Below, piece after piece: positions 1 to 7,568 of a stretch of 64,000 nt of DNA. The notes beneath the pieces were generated by a model. The model saw nothing but the letters and a program-made list of their open reading frames with translations. It made no database searches and had not been told where the DNA came from. The number at the start of each line of letters is the position of its first letter. Positions within the stretch are counted from its first letter, which is position 1. The position numbers and the translations under genes were made by a program. Source of the DNA: Hyphococcus formosus (lineage in GTDB: Bacteria > Pseudomonadota > Alphaproteobacteria > Caulobacterales > Parvularculaceae); NCBI RefSeq assembly GCF_046736345.1, contig NZ_CP157210.1, positions 806,001-870,000 on the forward strand, written 5' to 3'.

Positions 1-547
1 GCGACGCGACGAAAGAATCCCGTATGCGGAATAAATAATTGAATTCCCGCGCCATCAACAAGGCCTGAATGCCGCTTGTGCCTTTATTCAAATAACAGAC
101 AATGCACTCTTCCGATGGTGCGCTTAATATGCGGGTGGATTGATATAGATCGCCTTCCATTTCGTGGATGACATGGGAAAGTAAATTGTGAACCAGCTTC
201 GCATCGCCCAGCACGGATACCGGTACGTTCTTTTCAACCGCGTCGCGGATAATCCATGGAATTAGATCACCGCTTTTCTGCGGGTTGACGATGACAATTT
301 CTTCCGCGCGCGCACCGGCTTTTTCGGCAAAGGGCATCAACCGATCAGCTTTAATTTCCGTCAGTGAATGTTTGGGCCGATAAAGCGCCGCGATGATAAT
401 GATCAAAATACCAAAGGCGAGGGCCCCGCCGATTGCGATTTCGTTCGAGAAATAGGGCTTATCGGTCAGTAGCGCTAATGTAGAGAAAACCGTGAGTGCG
501 AATGCGGCAACGCCAAGCCCCGTATTTAGCCATGCTGCGTCTCGCAT
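1..547 (-). CDS. Two-pass membrane protein of unknown function, cut by the window edge
   Basis: The minus strand is open from an ATG at 547 to the first base of the window, about 182 codons without a stop, so the 3' end is missing. The start is preceded by a G-rich stretch (GGGGGAAAA) that can serve as a ribosome binding site. The predicted protein has two hydrophobic segments near residues 8-25 and 39-57, followed by a soluble part that reads like a cytoplasmic or periplasmic domain with mixed charge. I do not recognise the family. It is divergent from nothing nearby; the LysR gene is upstream on the same strand, about 80 bases away. Confidence 0.7.
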   Translation of the reverse strand, partial: MRDAAWLNTGLGVAAFALTVFSTLALLTDKPYFSNEIAIGGALAFGILIIIIAALYRPKHSLTEIKADRLMPFAEKAGARAEEIVIVNPQKSGDLIPWIIRDAVEKNVPVSVLGDAKLVHNLLSHVIHEMEGDLYQSTRILSAPSEECIVCYLNKGTSGIQALLMAREFNYLFRIRDSFVAS

Positions 548-629
548 TTCATTTTCCCCCGTAGAATGACGTTGTTCTGGATAGCAAAGGCCAAGGATAA
601 ATAGAAGCTTTAAAACAAGGAGATATCAA

Positions 630-1583
630 TCAGTCATGGGTGAGCGACAAATTCGTCTGGGCTTCGATTAAAAGCCAATTCCACAATGCCTTTTCTGTGC
701 GTTGGCGCGGCGGTTCATTTCTGCGCACAAGCGCCATAAAGCCGCCCGGCAGCGAATTTTCAGACAGCTTGATCAAAATACCGCGGTCAATCGCGTCCTT
801 AACAAGAGCCCGGCTCAAGAGTGCAACGCCTTGTCCGGCAATCGCCGCCTGATAGGCATGAAACTCATCGCTGAAGCTTATGTCGGCCGCGGCCTCGTTT
901 TTGCGACGCCGGATTTTATGAATGCGCAGCCATTTCTCCCAATTCTGGTCGTGTTTTGAGATGTTTTTAAATTCGAAATGAATAAAGGGCAGCGAATGAA
1001 AATCGCTACCCGGTTTGATGTTCAAAGTGGGGCTTGCAACGGGGATCATCTCGTCTTGCCCCAGCCAGTGAATATCAAGGTCCGATTGATCTCGTTTTTC
1101 TGCGAATATCCGAAATGCAAAATCGGCTTCATACGTATGAAGATTAATTAGCTCTTCTGATGCAAGCACCCTAACGGCGATTGATGGGTTTTCCTGGCGC
1201 AATTTCGCAAGACGCGGCGTCAACCAAAGCGCTGTGAACGTTGAGGTTGCGGTGATCGTAAACCGATTGCGCGCCGAGTGGCGCTCAAGCGCGGCAATGC
1301 CATCGCGCAATTCGCTGATCCCCGCTTGGGCAAAATGGGCGAGTGTTTTGCCAGCTTCGGTCAGCTGTACCTGCCGGACCTGCCGCTCAAATAGCTGGAC
1401 GCCTAATTGAGCCTCCAGATTTCTGATTTGGTGCGAGATTGCGGCCGGCGACAGCGCAAGCTCATTGGCGGCAAGTTTAAAGCTGAGATGGCGGGATGCG
1501 GCTTCGAACGCCAAAAACATCGATAAAGGCGGCAATCGCGGCTCATTCATAGATGAGGAATACTTGTCCATAGGCTCATACAT
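630..1583 (-). CDS. LysR-family transcriptional regulator (GcvA-like)
   Basis: A 317-residue protein with an N-terminal winged helix-turn-helix (about residues 20-78, containing AISHQIRNLE and LFERQVRQV) and a C-terminal LysR substrate-binding domain (about 105-305). Length is normal for LysR proteins. The opening PPLSMFLAFEAASRHLSF is typical of the GcvA subgroup. It is divergent from the flavoprotein gene starting at 1656 with only about 70 bases between the two starts, so the usual LysR arrangement predicts that it controls that gene and itself. A second in-frame ATG at 1547 would remove 12 residues and still keep the DNA-binding domain; no strong ribosome site decides between them. The inducer cannot be told. 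Confidence 0.93.
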   Translation of the reverse strand: MYEPMDKYSSSMNEPRLPPLSMFLAFEAASRHLSFKLAANELALSPAAISHQIRNLEAQLGVQLFERQVRQVQLTEAGKTLAHFAQAGISELRDGIAALERHSARNRFTITATSTFTALWLTPRLAKLRQENPSIAVRVLASEELINLHTYEADFAFRIFAEKRDQSDLDIHWLGQDEMIPVASPTLNIKPGSDFHSLPFIHFEFKNISKHDQNWEKWLRIHKIRRRKNEAAADISFSDEFHAYQAAIAGQGVALLSRALVKDAIDRGILIKLSENSLPGGFMALVRRNEPPRQRTEKALWNWLLIEAQTNLSLTHD

Positions 1584-1655
1584 ATCATTTGTACTATCGC
1601 AATGAAACCATACTTAGCCAGCAGTCGCAGATCGATAGATTAGGAGAGTTTGGCT

Positions 1656-2321
1656 ATGGATACGGTTCTTGTCATTGACGGCAGCGCGCGGACCTATGGT
1701 TCAGATATTGCGAGCTTTGGATCGCATACACGGCGAATTTCGCACCTGTTCGCGGAAACATGGCGCTCGCAGCGCCCCGAAGATTTGATTTTACATCGAG
1801 AAGTTGGGGCCGTGCCGCCATCGCCCGTTGATGCGGATTGGGTTCATGCCGCCTTTACGCCTGCGGAAGAACGCACTTTCTGGATGCAGCAGCGGCTCGC
1901 CGAGAGTGACAAGCTCGTGGATGAGCTTATTGCCGCTGATGTGATCGTCGTTGCCGCCCCCATGTATAATTTTGGATTGCCAGCGCAAATCAAAGCCTAT
2001 GTCGATAACGTCGTTCGGGTTGGGCGCACCTTCGGATTTGACCGGTCACGCGATGGTGAACCCTATTGGCCGCTCCTTGAGGGGCAGAACAAAAAACTCG
2101 TCACGATCGCTTCGCGGGGCGATTTTGGTTATGACGACCGCCTCAAACATATGAATAATGTTGAAACAGGTATAGAGATTCCGTTCTCGTATATCGGCAT
2201 TACCGACCATTACCGCATTGCTGTAGAATATGATGAGTTTGCGGATGAACGGCTGCAGGCATCAATTAAACGGGCCGAGGAAAATACCAAGGATCTCGTT
2301 GCGACGCTTATTGCAGCATAA
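1656..2321 (+). CDS. Flavodoxin-fold NAD(P)H oxidoreductase, azoreductase (AzoR/AcpD) type
   Basis: The protein has the FMN-binding loop near its N-terminus (GSARTYGSD) and the family signature APMYNFGLPAQIKAYVDNV around residue 100, which in AzoR-type enzymes contacts the flavin. Such enzymes reduce quinones, azo dyes or nitroaromatics with NAD(P)H in the cytoplasm. An upstream in-frame TTG at 1650 lies only two bases behind the AGGAGA ribosome site at 1642-1647, so the ATG at 1656 is the likely start. It is divergent from a LysR regulator, a pairing common for inducible detoxification reductases. The substrate is not evident. Confidence 0.88.
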   Translation: MDTVLVIDGSARTYGSDIASFGSHTRRISHLFAETWRSQRPEDLILHREVGAVPPSPVDADWVHAAFTPAEERTFWMQQRLAESDKLVDELIAADVIVVAAPMYNFGLPAQIKAYVDNVVRVGRTFGFDRSRDGEPYWPLLEGQNKKLVTIASRGDFGYDDRLKHMNNVETGIEIPFSYIGITDHYRIAVEYDEFADERLQASIKRAEENTKDLVATLIAA

Positions 2322-2339
2322 ATTTTCGATACCGGGCCG

Positions 2340-2370
2340 CAGCTGAATTTGCCTTCACGTTATTCAGCTG
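2340..2370. terminator. Inverted repeat between convergent genes, possible bidirectional terminator
   Basis: CAGCTGAAT at 2340-2348 is repeated in inverse as ATTCAGCTG at 2362-2370 with a 13-base loop. It sits between the ends of two convergent genes and overlaps the last codons of the minus-strand one. There is no clear T-run on either side, so a terminator role is only inferred. Confidence 0.4.
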
Positions 2371-3352
2371 CAGGATTGGCAACCAGTGATTGCTTTTCTG
2401 CATAACGCTGGGCGAGCATTGCACAGACGATTAATTGCAATTGATGATAGAGCATCAAAGGCAACAAAATCAGGCCAAGCGAGGGTGAGCCGGCAAATAG
2501 AATTTGCGCGATTGGGGCCCCATTTGCGAGGCTCTTTGTTGAACCGCAAAAGACGGTCGCAACTTCATCTTCTGTTGATAGGTTTAATCGCCGTGAGGCA
2601 AAGATTGAAACGGCGATAGCCGCGAACAGCAAAATCATCACGATGATTGCAGTTACGAAAAATTGCATAATGCTGAATTGTGTCCATACGCCGCCAAGGA
2701 CGGAGCTGGCGAAAGACGCATACACAATCATCAAGATAACGCCGCGATCAAACCGCGATAAGATCCATTTATGTTTCGCAAGTATCGGCGCAATTATTGG
2801 GCGCATCAACTGGCCGAGCACAAAAGGCGCGAGCAAGGTCAGGGCGATGTCGACGATGGCGTCTCCAATTGAAAGGCCGCCCATTGTTGTTGTGCTGACA
2901 ATTCCCATCAATGCGGGCGTAATAATCATGCCAATAAGGCCCGAAAGCGTAGCGTTGAATACCGCAACCGGCACATTACCCCGCGCAACGCCCGTTAGCG
3001 CGACGGAAGAAGAAATCGTCGAGGGAAGCGCTGCAAGGAAAAAGAAGCCGAGGCGTAATATGTCAGGTAATAGTTCGCCCGTCGCAAAAAAGATAATGAG
3101 GCCGATGATCGGGAACAAAACAAAGGTCATTCCCTGGATCAGGGTGTGAACACGCCATTTTTTAACGCTGCTAACCAGCTTTTCTCGCTCCAGATTGGCA
3201 CCATGCAGAAAAAACACCAGCGAAATACCAATCGCGATGATCCGTGTAAGATTGATCGGACTGTCATCTGCGGCAGGGAAGGGAAAGATAACCGCAAGAA
3301 TAACCATCGCGATCATCAATAGAATAAAGGTATCCGGTAAAAAGCGTTTCAT
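2360..3352 (-). CDS. Bile acid:sodium symporter-family transporter (SLC10A7/YfeH type)
   Basis: A 330-residue polytopic membrane protein with about nine to ten hydrophobic segments starting at residue 7. The sequence ISLVFFLHGANLEREKL early on and the run FFFLAALPSTISSSVALTGVARGN in the middle are characteristic of the SBF-like branch that includes bacterial YfeH and animal SLC10A7, rather than the classical bile acid carriers. Members are inner-membrane transporters, mostly of unknown substrate. The gene is transcribed alone, convergent with the azoreductase-like gene. Function beyond secondary transport is not supported. Confidence 0.87.
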   Translation of the reverse strand: MKRFLPDTFILLMIAMVILAVIFPFPAADDSPINLTRIIAIGISLVFFLHGANLEREKLVSSVKKWRVHTLIQGMTFVLFPIIGLIIFFATGELLPDILRLGFFFLAALPSTISSSVALTGVARGNVPVAVFNATLSGLIGMIITPALMGIVSTTTMGGLSIGDAIVDIALTLLAPFVLGQLMRPIIAPILAKHKWILSRFDRGVILMIVYASFASSVLGGVWTQFSIMQFFVTAIIVMILLFAAIAVSIFASRRLNLSTEDEVATVFCGSTKSLANGAPIAQILFAGSPSLGLILLPLMLYHQLQLIVCAMLAQRYAEKQSLVANPAAE

Positions 3353-3584
3353 ATGCTTGATCTAATTCTTCTTGCCATTATGGGTTTTAAATAATACCGC
3401 CATTGATCGCTGGGTCTCGGCTAATAAATCTTCATTACCTATTAGCTTGGTGTATTGCTTTGTGTTTGATTACTGCCGCCCAAAAATTTTCCGTTTTCTG
3501 ACGCCATAAATTTCAGTGCGCCACATATCAAGAAGAATTTCCAGCTTCCGTTTCTGCTTGGACGGGTAGTTGAGGAATTTAATT

Positions 3585-4676
3585 GTGGCACTTATTTGCG
3601 AACCGGGACAACAACGCGCCGATACCAAACCAGGCGCACTTCATCATTTAAAAGCGACACCGGAAACAGTTCACTGGGGGTATTTCCACCCGAATATCAA
3701 ACCGGCGCTTCGGGTTAAAAGCGGTGATCTAATACAGGCCGAAGCGGTTACGCACCATGCAGGTGATGCGCCCGACCTTATGATGGACGAAGGGGTCAAG
3801 GCGATATGGGAAGGGGTTGCGCCGGAAGATAGAGCGCCCGGCGTTCATATTATGACCGGGCCAATCTTCGTCGAAGATGCGCAGCCGGGTGACATGCTTG
3901 AAGTTCGGTATTTCAAGATGATCCCGCGTTGTAATTACGGCTCCAACCTCGCTGCCAATTGGGGGCATCTCTATCAGGAGTTCGACGAAAAAGAGCGCGT
4001 CACGATTTATGAGCTGGATCCCAATGCGAATACGGCGCAAGCGCTTTATGCTTATGATTTCGAGGGGAAATATCTAATTCCGGGAACTGTTACCCACTGC
4101 CCGGAATGTGACAAGGAAGAGGCGCTGACAGGGGTGCGTATTCCGGCGCGACCACATTTGGGGACGGCAGGGGTCGCGCCGGCGGTTGATGAGCGTGTCA
4201 GCACAATTCCGCCGGGCAAACATGGGGGCAATATAGACAATTGGCGCATCGGGGCAGGGGCAACAATGTATTACCCGGTGCAGGTCGAGGGTGGGTTATT
4301 TTCGATTGGGGACCCGCATGTGAGCCAAGGGGATGGCGAGATCAGCGGAACAGCAATCGAGGCGTCGCTTGATGTTCTGTTCCAGATCATATTGCGCAAG
4401 GACTTCTCGTTTCCGTCGCCACTTCTTGAAACCGATGATCATTGGATCGTCCACGGGTTCCAGGAAGATCTCAATAAGGCGATGAAAAATGCAGCCGTCG
4501 ACATGCTTGAGCTACTGACGGAGCATCAAGGACTAAGCGCGAATGATGCCTATTCGCTAATGAGTGTCGCCACCGATTTCGGCATCACGCAGGTGGTCGA
4601 CGGCACGCAGGGAATTCACGCGCGCATTGATCGCGGAATCTTCCCGAACAAGGGAAGTGTTAAAGACCCGGATTAA
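3585..4676 (+). CDS. Acetamidase/formamidase family protein
   Basis: About 363 residues of the FmdA/AmdA family, zinc-dependent amidases that release ammonia from formamide or short-chain amides. Family motifs include TVHWGYFHPNIKPAL near the start, GVHIMTGPIFVEDA, HGGNIDNWRIG and GDPHVSQGDGEISGTAIE. A pair of cysteines (CPEC, around residue 174) is absent from its neighbour paralog. The frame is open from a TTG at 3570, but the GAGGA at 3572-3576 is placed correctly for the GTG at 3585, which I take as the start. The next gene downstream, on the same strand after about 130 bases, encodes a regulator fused to a second copy of this enzyme, so the two probably work on related substrates. Confidence 0.88.
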   Translation: MALICEPGQQRADTKPGALHHLKATPETVHWGYFHPNIKPALRVKSGDLIQAEAVTHHAGDAPDLMMDEGVKAIWEGVAPEDRAPGVHIMTGPIFVEDAQPGDMLEVRYFKMIPRCNYGSNLAANWGHLYQEFDEKERVTIYELDPNANTAQALYAYDFEGKYLIPGTVTHCPECDKEEALTGVRIPARPHLGTAGVAPAVDERVSTIPPGKHGGNIDNWRIGAGATMYYPVQVEGGLFSIGDPHVSQGDGEISGTAIEASLDVLFQIILRKDFSFPSPLLETDDHWIVHGFQEDLNKAMKNAAVDMLELLTEHQGLSANDAYSLMSVATDFGITQVVDGTQGIHARIDRGIFPNKGSVKDPD

Positions 4677-4804
4677 AAACATGACGATTTAACCAGCCAT
4701 TACAGATGATTTTTGAACGGATCAGTTGACGTTGCCGACTGATCCGTGCGTTACTTTTTTTCTGTAAAGGTCGATAGTAATTTTGTCGTCGCGCGGGTTT
4801 GGTG

Positions 4805-7168
4805 ATGGCGGCACAGTTGCACCGAGCCGAATGCGTATCAAAATCGGGCGACGTTAAATTGCTTTTCACAACGAATGCATATCCCAAGCAGCAGCGGCGC
4901 GATGCGTGGAGCTTCGTGCTACAGCGTTATTCGTTCATGCTCCATAGTTGCGATAATTTGCTCTATGGGGAATTGGCGAGCTTCAAGAGCAGTCAGGATG
5001 TTCAGTTCATCCGAATTGCATCAACCGCGCAGTCGATCCAGCTCAATCTGGAGGATGATACGGGCAGCTTTTGGCTGATCCTCGTTCAGGACGGTACGGT
5101 CACCGCACGCTCGGAGGTGAGCGAGTTCGACGTCCATGCGGGCGACATCATCTATGGCGGCGTGGATGTTCCGGTTTTGCTGCAATCCGATGGCGAGCAT
5201 CGAATGTTGGTCGTGCTCGTGCCAGCTTCGTTTTCATCGCTTATGCCGGGGATCAATTTCGACAAGGATATGTCGCCGATTGCCCATGAAACCCCGATTG
5301 GGCGAATGATGGCCGGGCTTTTGGATTCGGTCGCTGAAACAATTGTCGATTTGACGGACGATCATATTCGCCCCGTCGAAACCGCACTGCCGAGCTTCAT
5401 GTCCGCGACATTGATGCACAATGCGCCCGTCAAAGAGCGGGGTGGCACCGCCGGAGCCAAAGCCGCCCTTTTGGAACGGATCTACCATTCGATCGAAATG
5501 CGGCTTGGTGATCCTGAACTCAATGCGGATATGATTTCAAAGGAGCATGGGCTTTCGACGCGCTATCTCCAAAAACTGTTCGAGGCTGCGGGCGACAGCG
5601 TTAGCCAATATATCAAAAACCGACGGTTAGAGCGGTGCCGGCTCGATTTGCGCAGCCCGCTTCATGCGCAACGTTCAATCTCGGAAATCCTGTTTCAATG
5701 GGGGTTCAACGATTCGGCGACCTTTAGCCGTTCATTCCGCGAAAAATATGGAATGAGCCCGCGTGATTATCGCCGCGCCCCGCCAGAAGAGGTGGAAATC
5801 GCCGAAGTTCCGCAACGGGGGCGGCCACCAACGGCAAAGGATCAACAAGTCGATCCGCATAAAGAGGATAAACCCGGTAGCGAGACTGAAAAGAGTGAAG
5901 CCCCCTATGACGGAGTTCAAAATCCTGTCCGGCATCATCATTTGCCGGCGTCTGTTGAGAATGTGCATTGGGGGTATTTTTCTAGCGCGCTAAAACCTGC
6001 GTTATCTGTCCGGTCCGGCGATTTCGTAACTATCGAAACGCTGACCCATCACGCCTATGACGATTATGAACGCATGATCGAAGGGGACGCCGCCGTCGAG
6101 GCAGTGTTTGAGTGGACGCCCGAGAGAAAAGCGATTGAACGTCGCGGTGCCGGCCCGATGGATGCCTCGGTTGCGGGAAGGGGCGCAGGTGAGGGCTTTG
6201 GCGTTCATATCTGCACGGGACCAATTGAGGTTCAAGACGCTGCGGTGGGCGACGTTCTTGAAATTCGAATTCTCGACATAAACCCGCGCCCGAGCGGCAA
6301 CCCGCGTTTCATGGGCCGCAGTTTCGGCAGTAATGTCGCCGCCTATTGGGGATATCATTACGGCGACATGCTGACGGACCCGGTCCAGCGCGAAGTCGTT
6401 ACGATCTATGAAATCGAGCGGGCCCATGGGCGGTCAAATGCCCATGCGGTTTATAATTTCCGCTGGAAGACGCAAACCGATCCATCCGGTGTCGCGCATG
6501 AGCGATATGACTATCCCGGCGTTCCGGTCGATCATGATTTGATCGAAAAGAACTATGACGTTTTAAGCAATGTCGAAATTCCCGTGCGGCCGCATTTCGG
6601 CGTGATTGGTGTCGCGCCGCCAAATAGCAAGCTGGTGGATTCGGTGCCGCCCTCCAATTACGGCGGCAATCTCGACAATTGGCGGATTGGACCGGGTTCA
6701 AGCCTGTTCTTGCCGGTCGGCGTGCCCGGCGCGCTCCTGTCGCTTGGTGACCCACACGCCTCGCAAGGGGACTCCGAGCTTTGCGGGACCGCCATTGAAT
6801 GTTCCATGACGGCGATGGTGCAATTGGTGCTTCATCCCGCGTCGGGCATGCAAGGGCAGGTCAGGGATCTCGATTACCCACTTTTAGAAACGCGCGATGA
6901 ATGGGTGATATTCGGCTTCAGCTATCCGAACTACCTCAAAGAGCTGGGGAATGCCGCGCAGTCTGAAATCTATAAAAAATCGTCGATCGATTTGGCGATG
7001 CGCGATTGTTTCCATAAGGTTCGGCGTTTTCTTATGTCAGCTAAGGGCCTCGATGAAGATGAAGCGATTTCGTTGATCTCCGTTGGCGTTGATTTTGGTA
7101 TCAGTCAGGTCGCCAATGGAAATTGGGGCGTGCACGCACTAATCCGCAAAGAAATGTTTACATCGTAA
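4805..7168 (+). CDS. AraC-family regulator fused to an acetamidase/formamidase
   Basis: One uninterrupted frame of 787 codons joins two complete proteins. Residues about 20-200 resemble the AraC-binding-like N-terminal sensor domain; about 221-323 are a full AraC helix-turn-helix pair (ADMISKEHGLSTRYLQKLF and ISEILFQWGFNDSATFSRSF, ending in YGMSPRDYRR). A charged, Pro/Lys/Glu-rich linker of about 50 residues follows, then from about 378 to the end an FmdA-type amidase (ENVHWGYFSSALKPAL, GVHICTGPIEVQDA, YGGNLDNWRIGPG, GDPHASQGDSELCGTAIE). The stand-alone paralog lies just upstream. TTG 4799 and GTG 4802 are alternative starts in frame. The layout suggests a regulator that carries, and may sense through, the enzyme domain; that is inference. 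Confidence 0.88.
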   Translation: MAAQLHRAECVSKSGDVKLLFTTNAYPKQQRRDAWSFVLQRYSFMLHSCDNLLYGELASFKSSQDVQFIRIASTAQSIQLNLEDDTGSFWLILVQDGTVTARSEVSEFDVHAGDIIYGGVDVPVLLQSDGEHRMLVVLVPASFSSLMPGINFDKDMSPIAHETPIGRMMAGLLDSVAETIVDLTDDHIRPVETALPSFMSATLMHNAPVKERGGTAGAKAALLERIYHSIEMRLGDPELNADMISKEHGLSTRYLQKLFEAAGDSVSQYIKNRRLERCRLDLRSPLHAQRSISEILFQWGFNDSATFSRSFREKYGMSPRDYRRAPPEEVEIAEVPQRGRPPTAKDQQVDPHKEDKPGSETEKSEAPYDGVQNPVRHHHLPASVENVHWGYFSSALKPALSVRSGDFVTIETLTHHAYDDYERMIEGDAAVEAVFEWTPERKAIERRGAGPMDASVAGRGAGEGFGVHICTGPIEVQDAAVGDVLEIRILDINPRPSGNPRFMGRSFGSNVAAYWGYHYGDMLTDPVQREVVTIYEIERAHGRSNAHAVYNFRWKTQTDPSGVAHERYDYPGVPVDHDLIEKNYDVLSNVEIPVRPHFGVIGVAPPNSKLVDSVPPSNYGGNLDNWRIGPGSSLFLPVGVPGALLSLGDPHASQGDSELCGTAIECSMTAMVQLVLHPASGMQGQVRDLDYPLLETRDEWVIFGFSYPNYLKELGNAAQSEIYKKSSIDLAMRDCFHKVRRFLMSAKGLDEDEAISLISVGVDFGISQVANGNWGVHALIRKEMFTS

Positions 7169-7373
7169 CGTCGCGCAACGGTGTCTTTGTTCTCTGACTT
7201 GTTTCGTCAATCACGTTGACTGAAGCCAGGTTTTGAATAGCCGAACATCTCGAAATGGATATTCAAGTTCGGGAAATTTCGACATAAAGAATCCCGCTGG
7301 CTCGCCCTCACTAAACCGCACAGTGAAATACATCTCCTGCGAATCTGTCGTCTGATTTTTTGTTTTAGGGCGC

Positions 7374-7402
7374 TTGCAATGAGAACAAAAGGAGAATATA
7401 GA
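7374..7402 (+). promoter_or_regulatory. Sigma70-like promoter for the small SOS peptide gene
   Basis: A -35 like TTGCAA at 7374-7379 and a -10 like TATAGA at 7397-7402 are separated by exactly 17 bases. Transcription would begin near 7409, giving a leader of about 23 bases before the ATG at 7432. The LexA-type box at 7401-7415 overlaps the end of the -10 and the start site, an ideal position for repression. Confidence 0.6.
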
Positions 7403-7415
7403 ACATAAACGGAAC
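7401..7415. promoter_or_regulatory. LexA-type SOS box (GAAC-N7-GAAC)
   Basis: GAAC at 7401-7404 and GAAC at 7412-7415 are separated by seven bases, the direct-repeat operator known for alphaproteobacterial LexA (GTTC-N7-GTTC on the other strand). A third GAAC lies at 7383-7386. The box sits 16 bases before the start codon of the 31-residue membrane peptide and overlaps its predicted promoter. Confidence 0.7.
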
Positions 7416-7431
7416 AGAAGAGGAGTTGGCT

Positions 7432-7527
7432 ATGGAAAACGAAAGCTTGCGTGACGTCGTCGGACTCGGCGTATTGATCTTGGTAATCGGCGCGGCGCAA
7501 TTCTGGGGCACACTTCTCGGAGCCTGA
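7432..7527 (+). CDS. 31-residue single-pass membrane peptide, predicted SOS-induced (SidA-like candidate)
   Basis: ATG at 7432 follows a strong ribosome site (AAGAGGAG, 7418-7425, six bases away) and runs 31 codons to TGA at 7525-7527. The peptide has a short charged head (MENESLRD) and one hydrophobic helix of about 19 residues (VVGLGVLILVIGAAQFWG). Its promoter is overlapped by a perfect LexA-type box. In Caulobacter the SOS-induced division inhibitor SidA is a 29-residue inner-membrane peptide acting on the FtsW/FtsN division complex; size, topology and control match here, though sequence similarity was not tested. dnaE begins 41 bases downstream and may be co-transcribed. It could instead be another small SOS membrane peptide. 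Confidence 0.65.
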   Translation: MENESLRDVVGLGVLILVIGAAQFWGTLLGA

Positions 7528-7568
7528 TCGCGCGCTTTTTCAACTCCGTTAACGGCGGAAGGCTCTGA

